A stretch of DNA of 64,000 bases from G965276765 sp965276825 (GCA_965276825.1 OZ255630.1:496001-560000), one strand, 5' to 3'; counted from the first letter of the stretch, positions 33,801 through 42,022 are shown. The notes: a model not told the origin generated them from the sequence alone. Translations and numbers: made by a program.

Positions 33801-34355
33801 GCCCACATGCAGACCCGGCCCTCCCGGAGTGACCGGCGGGAGGTCGACCTCCGACGCCTGGTGTCGGGGTTCCTGCGCATGGCCCCCGACGTCGCGGTGG
33901 TCGGTGAGGTGCGCGACAGAGAGGCCCTCCCCCTGTTGCTCACGCTGTCGTCGGGGGTGCAGGGGTTCACGACCATCCACGCCGGGTCCGCCCGCCAGGC
34001 CCTGTCGAGGTTGCGCTTCATCTGCCAGCTGGCAGAGACCGGCTCGGACCTCGCCCTCCCTGCGCTGTCGTCGCTCGTGAGCGAGGCCGTCGACCTGGTG
34101 GTCCACTGCTCCCGGGTCGACGGCTCGCCGGTGGTGACCGAGGTCGTCGCCGTCGAGGACCCCAACGTCGGCCCCGACACGGTGGCCTTCACCACGACGG
34201 GAATCTTCGAGCGCCGCCGACGGGAGGAGCCGCTCGTGTGGACGGGAAATCTGCCGGTGCGCGCCGGGCGCCGCTTCGAGTCCCGGGGCTACGACATCCG
34301 CCAACTGGTGGGCGGCGGGCCCGGTGACCTGTCGGCTCCCGGAGGCCGGCGGTGA
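33789..34355 (+). pseudogene. cpaF: Tad pilus ATPase CpaF/TadA, 3' part, disrupted
   Basis: About 188 residues continuing the 5' part at 7275-8038. Includes the second half of the ATPase core: FLRMAPDVAVVGEVRDREAL (Walker B and Asp box region), GFTTIHAGSARQALSRL (His box) and the C-terminal domain up to a stop that overlaps the tadB GTG. A GTG at 33798 could start a fragment, but it would lack the nucleotide-binding loop. The 3' half is intact, so there has been little decay since the insertion. Confidence 0.92.
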
Positions 34356-35296
34356 CGGCGGTGATCGCCGCGTTGCTCGCCGGCGTCGGCGTGCATCTGC
34401 TGGTCTCGCCCGGCCGGGACCGGCCGCCACTGGCGTGGCTGCGTCGGCGCACCGGCCGACGTCGCCCGACACCCGGGCGCCCGGTGGCGGCCGGCAACGG
34501 GATCGGCGAGGTGGCCGGAGCCACCGGGCTGCTCGCGGCGGTCGGGGCCGCCGTCGCCTACGTCCTCTTCGGCGGCGTGGCCCCCGCGCTGGTCGGAGCG
34601 GCCTTCGCCGGCTCGTTTCCCGTCGCGTCGCTGCGGGCGCGCCGGCGCCGTCAGCTCGAGACGGCCGCCGAGGCGTGGCCCCGGATGCTCGAGGAGCTGC
34701 GCCTGCTCACGGGGTCGGTCGGCCGCTCGGTCCCCCAGGCCCTCGTCGAGGTCGGACGCCGGGCACCGGATCCACTCCGCCCCGCCTTCGCGGCCGCCGA
34801 GCGTGAGTGGTTGCTCACGACCGACTTCGAGCGCATGACCGGCGTGCTCAAGGCGGCGCTGGCCGATCCGACGGCGGACGCCGTGTGCGAGACCCTCGTG
34901 GTCGCCAACGAGGTGGGAGGGACCGGGCTCGAGCATCGCCTGGCCGAGCTGGTCGAGGACCGGCTCCTCGACGTGCAGGGAAGGAAGGACGCCGCGGCCA
35001 AGCAGGCGGGGGTGCGCTTCGCTCGCAGATTCGTGCTCCTCGTCCCCCTCGGCATGGCCGTCGCCGGGCTGTCGATCGGCTCGGGCCGGGCCGCCTACCA
35101 GACCTCGGCGGGTCAGCTCGCCGTCGTGGTGGCCATCGCATCGGTGGCGGCGTGCTGGTGGTGGTCCGGTCTCCTGCTCCGCCTGCCGGTCGAGCCTCGC
35201 GTGTTCGCCGCCGACCCGGAGCGGTCCCTGACCGCCCGGCCGGCGATCGGCGCCGACGGGGACCGGGGAACCGAGGCGGAGGTGATGACGGCGTGA
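34352..35296 (+). CDS. tadB: Tad pilus inner-membrane protein TadB
   Basis: The protein has 314 residues from a GTG that overlaps the cpaF stop. Type II secretion F-domain protein: an N-terminal membrane segment, hydrophobic pair near residues 55-90, central helical F domain (AWPRMLEELRLLTGSVGRSV, LVVANEVGGTGLEHRL) and C-terminal helices near 230-250 and 262-280. TadB and TadC form the platform on which the CpaF ATPase acts. Coupled to tadC by an ATGA/GTGA-type junction. Expression may be reduced by the upstream insertion. Confidence 0.88.
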   Translation: MTAVIAALLAGVGVHLLVSPGRDRPPLAWLRRRTGRRRPTPGRPVAAGNGIGEVAGATGLLAAVGAAVAYVLFGGVAPALVGAAFAGSFPVASLRARRRRQLETAAEAWPRMLEELRLLTGSVGRSVPQALVEVGRRAPDPLRPAFAAAEREWLLTTDFERMTGVLKAALADPTADAVCETLVVANEVGGTGLEHRLAELVEDRLLDVQGRKDAAAKQAGVRFARRFVLLVPLGMAVAGLSIGSGRAAYQTSAGQLAVVVAIASVAACWWWSGLLLRLPVEPRVFAADPERSLTARPAIGADGDRGTEAEVMTA

Positions 35297-36195
35297 CCCG
35301 GTACCTGATCGGCGCCGGTCTGCTGATCTGGCTCGGCGTCTCGCTCCTCCTCGCCACCTGGTCGAGGACGGCCCGTCCCGGCCTGGTCGAGCGCCTGGCG
35401 CCCTTCAGCCCGGGTCAGCCCCGTCGTGGGCCGAGCTCCGTGCTGTCGGTCGAGTCGCTGCGCGACCTGGTGACGCCCGCAGCGGCCATCGTCGGCGACC
35501 GCGTCGCCGGGTGGTTCGGCGTCCAGGAGTCTCCCGCCGTCCGCCTGCGACGGGTCCATGCCACGACCGATCCCGGCGCCTTCCGCTCGCGCCAGGTCGG
35601 GGCCGCCGCGCTCGCCCTCGTCCCCGGGTTGGCGCTGAGCGTGCTCGGCCTGCCCCTGGTGCTCGACCTGACGGTGCTGGCGGGCGCCCCGCTGCTCACC
35701 TTCCTGGTGGTGGAGCAGCGCCTGGCCGCGGCGTCGGCGGCCTGGCAGGAATCCCTGCGGAGAGAGCTGCCGGTGGTCAGCGAGCAGCTCGCCATGCTGC
35801 TGAACGCCGGGTTCTCCCTCGGCTCGGCGGTCAACCGGCTGTCTCACCGAGGTCACGGCTGCGCGGCCAAGGACCTCAGAGTCGTGGTGTCGCGCCTCGG
35901 CCAGGGCGTCAGCGAGGCGGCCGCCCTCCGCGAGTGGGCCGACGTGGCCAAGGTCGACGCGGTCGACCGGCTGGTTGGCGTGCTCGTCCTCAACACCGCC
36001 TCCAACGACCTCGGACGGCTCGTCAGCACCGAGGCCCGGCAGGTCCGACGCGACGTGCAGCGCCGGACCTCGGAGATCCTCGAGCGGCGAGCGCAGCAGG
36101 TCTGGATCCCGGTCACCGTCGCCACCCTCGTGCCCGGCACGATCCTGCTCGCCGTCCCCTTCCTTGCCGCCCTCCGCCTCTTCGCCAATGCCTGA
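35293..36195 (+). CDS. tadC: Tad pilus inner-membrane protein TadC
   Basis: The protein has 300 residues. The GTG at 35293 overlaps the tadB stop by 4 bases. F-domain architecture again: a first membrane helix, a pair near residues 95-135, central domain (LPVVSEQLAMLLNAGFSLGSAV, GVLVLNTASNDLGRL), and a C-terminal hydrophobic helix (VTVATLVPGTILLAVPFLAAL). Forms the pilus platform with TadB. Confidence 0.88.
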   Translation: MTRYLIGAGLLIWLGVSLLLATWSRTARPGLVERLAPFSPGQPRRGPSSVLSVESLRDLVTPAAAIVGDRVAGWFGVQESPAVRLRRVHATTDPGAFRSRQVGAAALALVPGLALSVLGLPLVLDLTVLAGAPLLTFLVVEQRLAAASAAWQESLRRELPVVSEQLAMLLNAGFSLGSAVNRLSHRGHGCAAKDLRVVVSRLGQGVSEAAALREWADVAKVDAVDRLVGVLVLNTASNDLGRLVSTEARQVRRDVQRRTSEILERRAQQVWIPVTVATLVPGTILLAVPFLAALRLFANA

Positions 36196-36263
36196 GCGGT
36201 GCGCCCCGTCCCCTTCCCCATCCACGTCCCACCCGCCCGATGGCGGGCCCGAGAGGAGCAGCC

Positions 36264-36473
36264 ATGACCACCGTCGAGACCCCGACCCGCCCCGGTCGAG
36301 CCACCCGAGACGAGCGCGGCGAGGGAGTGATCTCGGCGGCCATCGCCGTGCTGATCATGGCCTTCATCGGCGTCGGCATGTGGGTCGCGTTCAACGCGAC
36401 CTTCCAGCACACGGCCAAGAACGTCAACAACCAGGTCAACTGCATCGGTCAGACCACCAGCAGCTCCTGCTGA
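36264..36473 (+). CDS. Flp/TadE-type small pilin
   Basis: The protein has 69 residues; GAGAGGAGCAGCC precedes the ATG. A class III-like prepilin signal is evident: a charged leader RDERGEG followed by the hydrophobic helix VISAAIAVLIMAFIGVGMW, then a short mature domain ending with two Cys (NCIGQ...SSC), which could be a disulfide. It is probably the major pilin. It is followed by a 15-bp inverted repeat. Confidence 0.75.
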   Translation: MTTVETPTRPGRATRDERGEGVISAAIAVLIMAFIGVGMWVAFNATFQHTAKNVNNQVNCIGQTTSSSC

Positions 36474-36488
36474 GGGACCGGAAGGAGA

Positions 36489-36557
36489 CAACTTGGGCGG
36501 CCGGAGGTCGCAGGCGCCGTCGAGAGAGGGTCGAACGGGTAGCGGCCGCCCAAGTTG
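36489..36557 (+). promoter_or_regulatory. 15-bp inverted repeat after the pilin gene
   Basis: Arms at 36489-36503 (CAACTTGGGCGGCCG) and 36543-36557, perfectly complementary, with a 39-base loop. No U-run follows, so it is not an obvious intrinsic terminator. It would cover the AAGGAG-like ribosome site and the TTG at 36493. It could lower expression of downstream pseudopilins relative to the pilin, or stabilise the pilin mRNA. Confidence 0.6.
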
Positions 36558-36601
36558 CTTCCGCACGGGCCTCGAGCGGCGGCGGCGAGCGGGGAGAGGG
36601 G

Positions 36602-36952
36602 GTGGTCGGGACCCTCGTCGGGTTCACCATGTTTCTGCTCCTGCTCCTCCTCGCCGTCCAGACCCTCGTCCACCTCTACGCGGCCTCGACCCTGAGCGCC
36701 GTGGCCAACGAGGCGGCCGACCAGGTCGCCAACACCGGGGGTGCCCCGGCGTCGGTGGCGGTCGCCGAGCGCACGGCCATGTCCCGGCTCGGGACCTTTG
36801 GCGCCCGCCACACCCGGTTCCTGTGGGAGGAGGTCGACGGCAACCGGGTGGTGGTGCGAGTGGTGGCGGCCAGCCCTCAGCTGCTCCCGCTCCCCGTGGC
36901 GTGGACCAGGATCACCGCGACCGTGGCGGTGAGGACGGAGCGGTTCCGGTGA
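36602..36952 (+). CDS. TadE-like pseudopilin
   Basis: At least 116 residues from the GTG at 36602. The hydrophobic helix (FTMFLLLLLLAVQTLVHLYA) is followed by the TadE-type SAVANEAADQVANTGG. Codons upstream of the GTG, in the same frame, still read as a typical leader (RGEGVVGTL), yet there is no ATG/GTG/TTG in that stretch. The start is therefore either this GTG or a frameshift is present near 36500-36590. The stop overlaps the next GTG. Confidence 0.6.
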   Translation: MVGTLVGFTMFLLLLLLAVQTLVHLYAASTLSAVANEAADQVANTGGAPASVAVAERTAMSRLGTFGARHTRFLWEEVDGNRVVVRVVAASPQLLPLPVAWTRITATVAVRTERFR

Positions 36953-37389
36953 GCGGAGGCGACGACGGGTTCGTCGGTGGGCTCGAGGGACTGGTCTTCG
37001 GGCTCCTGCTGTTCGTGGTCGGCACCCTCCTCGTCGCCAACGCATGGGGTGTCGTGGCGACCAAGTTCGCCCTCGACGCCGCGGCACGCGAGGCGGTGCG
37101 CAGCTACGTCGAGGCACCCGACGGCGCGTCGGCCGTGGTCGACGCTCGCGCCGCCGCGGCCGACGCCCTCACCGGCTACGGGCGTGATCCCCGGGCGACG
37201 ACGTTCGGCCTGACGGCGGGGACATTCGCCCGCTGCTCTCGGGTCACCGTCCACGTGCGGGCCACCGCGCCGTTCGTCGCACTGCCCTGGGTCGGACGGG
37301 TCGGATCCGGTGAGGGCGTCACGGCCACCGCCTCCGAGCTCGTCGACCCGCTGCGCGCCGGACTGGCAGGGACCTCGGCGTGCGGGTGA
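36949..37389 (+). CDS. TadE-like pseudopilin
   Basis: The protein has 146 residues from a GTG overlapping the previous stop. Single N-terminal membrane helix (LVFGLLLFVVGTLLVANAWG) and a periplasmic/exterior domain with VRSYVEAPDGASAVV and a C-terminal conserved Cys. Lacks the leader motif RGEG. Typical minor pseudopilin of Tad loci. Confidence 0.7.
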   Translation: MSGGDDGFVGGLEGLVFGLLLFVVGTLLVANAWGVVATKFALDAAAREAVRSYVEAPDGASAVVDARAAAADALTGYGRDPRATTFGLTAGTFARCSRVTVHVRATAPFVALPWVGRVGSGEGVTATASELVDPLRAGLAGTSACG

Positions 37390-37856
37390 GGGCGGAGCGG
37401 GGGAGCGCCCTCGCGCTGGTGCCAGCGGGCTTCCTCGTGCTGGTCGTGCTGGCCGCCATCACCGTCGACAGCGCCGTCGCCTACCTCGGGCAGCGCCACC
37501 TCGACGACGCCATCACCTCGGCGGCCAACGACGCCGCCGTCGCCGGCCTGAGCGACCGCAGCTTCTACGCCTCCGGCGCCGTCACCCTCGACGCTGCGGC
37601 CACCGAGGGCGTCGTGTGCCGATCCCTCGCCGCCCTCGGCTCCCAGGGCCTGCGGCAGCTGAGCATCGAGGTCGGCGTGCGCGGTGCCGAGGTGGAGATC
37701 GTAGCGACGGCGCGGATCCTGGCCGTCTTCGGACGGGCGCTCCCCGGTGGGGGCGCCAGGACCGTGCGCGCCGCCGTCACCGCGAACGCCGAGACCCGCC
37801 TCACCGCGCCACCGGCCGACGACCTCCCACTCACCCCCCTGGCCTGTCCGTCATGA
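37380..37856 (+). CDS. TadG-like pseudopilin
   Basis: The protein has 158 residues from a GTG inside the end of the previous gene. N-terminal ERGSALALVPAGFLVLVVLA is the TadG/TadE hydrophobic helix; then a Ser/Asp-rich domain (ALNDAAVAGLS-type pattern) and a C-terminal beta region. Length is much shorter than full TadG with a VWA domain. Last gene of the Tad operon here. Confidence 0.7.
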   Translation: MRVRAERGSALALVPAGFLVLVVLAAITVDSAVAYLGQRHLDDAITSAANDAAVAGLSDRSFYASGAVTLDAAATEGVVCRSLAALGSQGLRQLSIEVGVRGAEVEIVATARILAVFGRALPGGGARTVRAAVTANAETRLTAPPADDLPLTPLACPS

Positions 37857-38125
37857 CGTGGGCGCGCGCCGCCCGTTGCGTCGACCTTCTCAGGTCCGGT
37901 GTTATCCGGCCGAGGGGAAGGGGCCGAGACGACGCATCCCCGGTCGGGTTGCGGCGACCCTCGGGAGGGACGGATTAGGTTGGCCATGGCCTCCCCCCAG
38001 GAGCGGGAGAGGTCGGCAGGGTGTGGCGGCGGACCGGGCAGGATCAACAGCGGGCGTCACCGAAGCTCTGCGACAGCACGACCGTCACGCAGACGTTCAA
38101 CCACGAGCCAAGGAGCCAGAGCGCA

Positions 38126-38410
38126 ATGGGTGGAAGAGTCCTCGCAAGTCCGGAGGCCCAGCAGGCCATCACGCAGATGCAGACGATCCTCAGTTCCAAT
38201 TTCGAGGGCACGATCAGCGACCTCAACAACCTGGGGCAGACGCTCTCGGACCCGAACGTCTGGGACGGCAACCTGGCCAGCGATTTCCGCGGCAACATCT
38301 GGCCGTCGTGCCACACCGCGTTGACCAACGCCCTGCAGCAACTGCAGGAGCTGCAGACGAAGCTCAACACGATCCAGACCAACATCATGTCGGCGGGCGG
38401 CAACCACTGA
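38126..38410 (+). CDS. WXG100-like small secreted protein
   Basis: The protein has 94 residues with the WXG100 pattern: two helices separated by a turn containing Trp46-Asp-Gly48 (DPNVWDGNLASDF). The second helix (LQQLQELQTKLNTIQTNIM) is followed by a short tail. Proteins of this family are exported by type VII (ESX) systems as helical dimers. No EccC or other ESX gene is in the window. The YxxxD/E signal usually found after the second helix is not seen. Confidence 0.65.
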   Translation: MGGRVLASPEAQQAITQMQTILSSNFEGTISDLNNLGQTLSDPNVWDGNLASDFRGNIWPSCHTALTNALQQLQELQTKLNTIQTNIMSAGGNH

Positions 38411-38512
38411 GCACGCCCGTCCGGGGCGGTGCGCACCGTCCCGCCCGACACGGGTGGGACGGTCGCCGCTCCTGTTCGACGCGCCCGACGTGCAGATCCA
38501 CGGGCCGGTGCC

Positions 38513-38677
38513 GTGACGGCTGAAGGAGTGGCCGAGATCGACTTCTACCCGCCGGACCGACGCGGGCTCGTGTCCGCTCTTCGCTCCGGAAGTCGAAGCC
38601 TCCTCGTCTCGTTCGGAGAGGGGCCGGAGGGCGAGACGCTGGGCGCAGATCTGATCGCGCCGTCCCGGCTGGCCTGA
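38513..38677 (+). CDS. 54-residue ORF, doubtful
   Basis: GTG at 38513. The frame reads GVAEIDFYPPDRRGLVSALR, then SFGEGPEGETLGADLI, which looks like genuine protein, but there is no ribosome site and no known family. It follows the WXG100-like gene by about 100 bp. Confidence 0.3.
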   Translation: MTAEGVAEIDFYPPDRRGLVSALRSGSRSLLVSFGEGPEGETLGADLIAPSRLA

Positions 38678-38759
38678 GGATCACCCAGGGGGCGATGTTC
38701 TCAGCGAAAACTCGGCTGGTACCGCGCCCACGCTGAGCTTCGGGCGGTGGGATGGGTCC

Positions 38760-38984
38760 ATGACCGCTCTCGCCATCCTCGCCGCGCTCGCCCTGCTGTT
38801 GCTCATCTCGGTCGCCGCCGGCCTGGTCGGCTTCGCCGCGCTGGGTGCCCTCCGGTTCCTCGAGGGCGGCCTGTCGGTCCAGCCGGCCAGGGTCGTCGTG
38901 GACGCCCCCAGCCGGTCGACCCGCCCGCCGGTGCGCCGGTCACTGCTCGACACGTCCTGTCACGGGCGCATCGGCCCCGACTGA
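38760..38984 (+). CDS. small single-pass membrane protein
   Basis: The protein has 74 residues with a long hydrophobic N-terminus (LAILAALALLLLISVAAGLV) and a basic, Ser/Pro-rich C-terminal tail. Likely a small membrane peptide with the tail outside or in the cytoplasm. No family is recognised. Ends about 80 bp before the DUF1003 stop on the other strand. Confidence 0.5.
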   Translation: MTALAILAALALLLLISVAAGLVGFAALGALRFLEGGLSVQPARVVVDAPSRSTRPPVRRSLLDTSCHGRIGPD

Positions 38985-39062
38985 TCGCTCGCGACCCTCG
39001 CCTCACGCGGCCCCGAGCGGGCCGACGACCGTCCGAGGGCGGACCGGGCCGCGCCGGATCGG

Positions 39063-39620
39063 TCAGTCGGTGTCGGCCACGACGGGATCGACCGTCGTGA
39101 CCTGATCGGTCAGCGTGGCGCGGTCTCGGACCTGCACCAGCAGCTCCTCGATGCGATGCAGGCGGTCGTCAAGGTCGACGGTGGTGACGACGTCGGCCAT
39201 GGCCAGGCGGACCGAGACCAGCTCGCGGGCCAGGAACTCGGTGTCGGCCTGGGTGCGGGACGCCACGGCCCGGTCGCGCTCGATGCTGGCCCGGTCGCGG
39301 TCGTCCTGGCGGTTCTGGGCCAGGAGGATCAGCGGCGCGGCGTAGGCGGCCTGGGTCGAGAAGGCCAGGTTGAGCAGGATGAAGGGGTACGGGTCCCAGT
39401 GGTGGAGCAGGCCGACCACGTTGAGCACGATCCAGAACAGGACGACCACGCTCTGGGCGGCAAGGAAGCGGCCCGTGCCGAGCAGCCGGGCGATCCCCTC
39501 GGAGAAGCGCCCGAACGCATCGGCGTCGTAGCGGCTTCCGACCCGCAGTCCCGACCCTCGGGGGGCAGAGAGCACCGACGCCTCGACCACGCCGTCCCTG
39601 GAGCGTCCCCAACGTCTCAC
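39063..39620 (-). CDS. DUF1003 membrane protein
   Basis: The protein has 185 residues; the GTG at 39620 overlaps the MgtE-like gene stop. Two transmembrane helices (SVVVLFWIVLNVVGLLHHWD, then YPFILLNLAFSTQAAYAAPL) and the ILLAQNRQDDRDR motif are standard for DUF1003. The C-terminal 60 residues form a coiled coil. DUF1003 proteins are frequently fused to or neighbours of MgtE-like Mg2+ genes, as here. Confidence 0.88.
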   Translation of the reverse strand: MRRWGRSRDGVVEASVLSAPRGSGLRVGSRYDADAFGRFSEGIARLLGTGRFLAAQSVVVLFWIVLNVVGLLHHWDPYPFILLNLAFSTQAAYAAPLILLAQNRQDDRDRASIERDRAVASRTQADTEFLARELVSVRLAMADVVTTVDLDDRLHRIEELLVQVRDRATLTDQVTTVDPVVADTD

Positions 39621-40819
39621 GGGGCCTGGACCCCCCGTCGCCAGCCGACCGGCAGGAGCCGCTCGAGCATGTCGTCGACGGTGACCGCGCCGACCAGGCG
39701 CCCGGCGTCGTCGCACACGGCCAGGCCGACCAGGTTGTAGCGGGCCAGCTGGGCGGCGACCGCGGCCTGGGGCAGGTCCGGGTGCACGGAGCGGCCACCG
39801 TCGATGAGGTCGCCGATCACCGCGGATGGCGGCTCGCGCAACAGGCGTTGGAATCCGACGGTCCCGATGAAGCGCCCGGTCGGCGTGGTCAGCGGGGCCT
39901 CGCACACGTAGATCGTCGCTGCCGTCGGCGCCGACAGGTCCGGGTCCCTCACTCGAGCCAGGATCTCGGCGACGGGCATCTCCGGGGTGGCGATGACCGG
40001 TTGCGAGGTCATCAGGCCGCCGGCGGTCATCGCGTCGTAGCGCAGGAGGCGGCGGACCTCGGCCGCTTCGAGGCTGTCCATGGCCCCGAGCAGGCTCTCC
40101 CGCTGCTCGGCAGACATGACACCGAGGAGGTCAGCGGCGTCGTCGGGCTGCATCTCCTCGACCACGTCGGCGCGCCGCTCGAGGTCCAGCGCGCCGAGGA
40201 AGCGCACCTGGTCCGGCTCGGGCATCTCCTCGAGGAGGTCGGCGAGCTCCTCGTCGGTCAGGGCCTCGGCCAGCTGCCGGCGGCGGGCGAGCGGCATCTG
40301 GTTGACCGCGTCGGCCAGGTCGGTCGGGTGCAGATCGCGCAGCGACGCCAGCTGACCGGCGAGGATCCCGCCGCTGAAGAGCCGACCGACCTCGGTCCAG
40401 GGGACGACGCTGGTGGTCCGCCGGCGCAGTGTCCTGTGGTTGCCGAGGGCGACCGACACCACCTCCCAGCCGGTGGCGGTGTGGCCGGCGCCGATGCCGA
40501 TGTCGATCACCACGTTGTCGTCGACCACCCGATGGTAGAGCTGACTGGCGAGCAGCTCCTCGGCGCGTGGCGTGAAGCGGCGGAGGTCGACCGTTCCGCC
40601 CCGGAGGTGGACGCCGTCAGTGGCGATCTCGGCCACCCGTCCGAGGTTGACGAAGATCTGCCGGCGCTGAACGGTTGCCACGAGCCCGATGGCCTTGGGA
40701 GGCTCGGCCGCGAACGCCGGCTGGATGACCGTGTCGTGGATCCGCCCGATCGACAGCTCGTCCCCGTCGAGGAGGGGGAGGCGGGCGAGGCGGGAGGTGA
40801 AGATGGTCGACTCACCCAT
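39617..40819 (-). CDS. MgtE N-terminal/CBS-domain protein without pore
   Basis: The protein has 400 residues from the ATG at 40819 (a GTG at 40828 is an alternative). An N-terminal PRC-barrel-like region precedes the MgtE N superhelix (LADLLEEMPEPDQVRFLGALD, EEMQPDDAADLLGVM) and two CBS domains (GLMTSQPVIATPEMPVAEIL and YNLVGLAVCDDAGRLVGAVT). The transmembrane Mg2+ channel domain of MgtE is absent. It is therefore a sensor or regulator; the adjacent DUF1003 protein may be the membrane partner (inference). Confidence 0.85.
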   Translation of the reverse strand: MGESTIFTSRLARLPLLDGDELSIGRIHDTVIQPAFAAEPPKAIGLVATVQRRQIFVNLGRVAEIATDGVHLRGGTVDLRRFTPRAEELLASQLYHRVVDDNVVIDIGIGAGHTATGWEVVSVALGNHRTLRRRTTSVVPWTEVGRLFSGGILAGQLASLRDLHPTDLADAVNQMPLARRRQLAEALTDEELADLLEEMPEPDQVRFLGALDLERRADVVEEMQPDDAADLLGVMSAEQRESLLGAMDSLEAAEVRRLLRYDAMTAGGLMTSQPVIATPEMPVAEILARVRDPDLSAPTAATIYVCEAPLTTPTGRFIGTVGFQRLLREPPSAVIGDLIDGGRSVHPDLPQAAVAAQLARYNLVGLAVCDDAGRLVGAVTVDDMLERLLPVGWRRGVQAP

Positions 40820-40893
40820 CACGCTCACCGGTCGCGCTCGTCGATCACGTTCGGCACGCGCCGAACCCTACCGGGCGTGGCCAGGGCCCACGC

Positions 40894-41127
40894 CTACTGG
40901 GGGCCGGTCGCCTCGGCGCTGGTCTCGGCCCGGATGACCGGCGTGCCCGCATCGGGGTCCGGATCGACCGTGGAGGCCAGCTCGAGCTGCAGCGCAGCGA
41001 TCTCGCGTTCCAGCGCGGCGCCGTCCTCGTGGCGCGCCTGGGCCATGGCGCGCGCCCGTTGCTCCACCAGCTCCTCGATCTGCAGCTCGAGGCCCATCGC
41101 GTGGTCACCGTCCCGTGCCGAGGTCAT
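40894..41127 (-). CDS. small coiled-coil protein
   Basis: The protein has 77 residues from an ATG at 41127, overlapping the previous stop by 4 bases (ATGA). Central region AMGLELQIEELVEQRARAMAQ and EREIAALQLELAST forms a coiled coil. Acidic Pro-rich tail. No family is recognised. Cotranscribed with the next-upstream small gene. Confidence 0.55.
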   Translation of the reverse strand: MTSARDGDHAMGLELQIEELVEQRARAMAQARHEDGAALEREIAALQLELASTVDPDPDAGTPVIRAETSAEATGPQ

Positions 41128-41366
41128 ATCGTCGACCTACCCGCCGCGCCCATCGCCGACCCGCTCGATGGCGTGCCGACGCGGGAACCGGAAGACGGCG
41201 AGGTGGCCTGGTCGACGTGGTTGGCCAGATGGGCGACACAGACCACGAGGCGGTGGACGGCGAAGGCCAACGCCTGGACCTCGGGGTCGCGGGCGGCCCG
41301 GACGGCCACCGACTCGCTGGTCCTGTCGATCTCCGCCAACGTCCTGCGCAACTCGTCGCGGGTCAT
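41124..41366 (-). CDS. small hypothetical protein
   Basis: The protein has 80 residues from the ATG at 41366; a longer frame exists but has no sensible start. Helical N-terminus (TRDELRRTLAEIDRTSESVA) and a middle with HRLVVCVAHLANHVD. Stop and start overlap the following gene. The first 45 residues look like a short dimerisation helix; the last 20 are Ser/Gly-rich. Function unknown. Confidence 0.5.
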   Translation of the reverse strand: MTRDELRRTLAEIDRTSESVAVRAARDPEVQALAFAVHRLVVCVAHLANHVDQATSPSSGSRVGTPSSGSAMGAAGRSTI

Positions 41367-41738
41367 CCGCCTCCTCCCGGTCGGGTTCGGTGTCCACTCC
41401 GGCGTCGTGGGGACCCACGGAGTCGGGCAACCGCACCTGGTGTTCTTCGACGCCGGGAGACGATCTGGATGCGGGGCGGCGCACGGGAGCGCCCCGCCGG
41501 GAGGGACGGATGGCACATCGAAGAGGCTTGCGTTCGGCCCCAAAATTTGAGAAACTTTTCACGAAACCCGGATGGTTGGATCCTCTAGGGGCACGGCTCC
41601 ACGAGCCGGATCGCCGCCGGACCTGGGACCGCCAGGCCGGCCCGGGCCTCCCGTCGCCAGGGCCTCCACGGGCGACTCTTCCGAGAGGGAGATCGCCGAT
41701 CGTCCCCCCGCGATCGGCGAGAGAGAAAGGAACAGCAC
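41367..41738. other. divergent intergenic region
   Basis: 372 bases with no gene. Bases 41536-41575 are an AT-rich island (AAAATTTGAGAAACTTTTC) in otherwise very GC-rich DNA, likely holding promoters for the divergent small genes on either side. The 41693-41720 hairpin lies at its right end. Confidence 0.55.
41693..41720 (+). promoter_or_regulatory. 10-bp hairpin in a leader
   Basis: TCGCCGATCG (41693-41702) and CGATCGGCGA (41711-41720), perfect 10-bp arms and an 8-base C-rich loop. It ends immediately before the GAGAGAAAGGA ribosome site of the 41739 gene. It may control translation or be an operator. Confidence 0.45.
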
Positions 41739-41957
41739 ATGAGCACCGCCGCATCCCTGACCCCCATCATCGACCACTTCCGGGACCGCATGCGCGCCCG
41801 GCGCGACGCGCGCCGGGCCGACCTGGCCCTCCGGGGCGAGCTGGCGCAGTACACGTCGGCCTCCGACATCCGGGAGCTCGAGGCCATCCTCGACCGCCAC
41901 GACGGCGTCGATGCCGACGAGATCCGCTCCCTTCTCCAGGACCGCAAGGCCAGCTGA
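41739..41957 (+). CDS. small helical protein
   Basis: The protein has 72 residues with a good ribosome site (GAGAGAAAGGA) 8 bases upstream. Highly charged helices (IIDHFRDRMRARRDARRADL, DIRELEAILDRHDGV). Similar small Arg/Asp proteins occur widely in Actinobacteria, without assigned function. A strong terminator-like hairpin follows at 41989. Confidence 0.65.
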   Translation: MSTAASLTPIIDHFRDRMRARRDARRADLALRGELAQYTSASDIRELEAILDRHDGVDADEIRSLLQDRKAS

Positions 41958-41988
41958 GCCCGGCCGTCGGCGCCCAGAGCCCGGCCGT

Positions 41989-42022
41989 CGGCCCCCCGAG
42001 TCCGACCCGGCTCGGGGGGCCG
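41989..42022 (+). terminator. GC-rich terminator-like hairpin
   Basis: 12-bp perfect arms (41989-42000 and 42011-42022; CGGCCCCCCGAG / CTCGGGGGGCCG) with a 10-base loop, 31 bases after the stop. No U-run, as is common for actinobacterial terminators. Confidence 0.55.

Noticed and set aside
33798..34355. GTG at 33798 as the start of a separate gene
   Set aside because: The frame is the continuation of cpaF; a protein starting there would have no nucleotide-binding loop.
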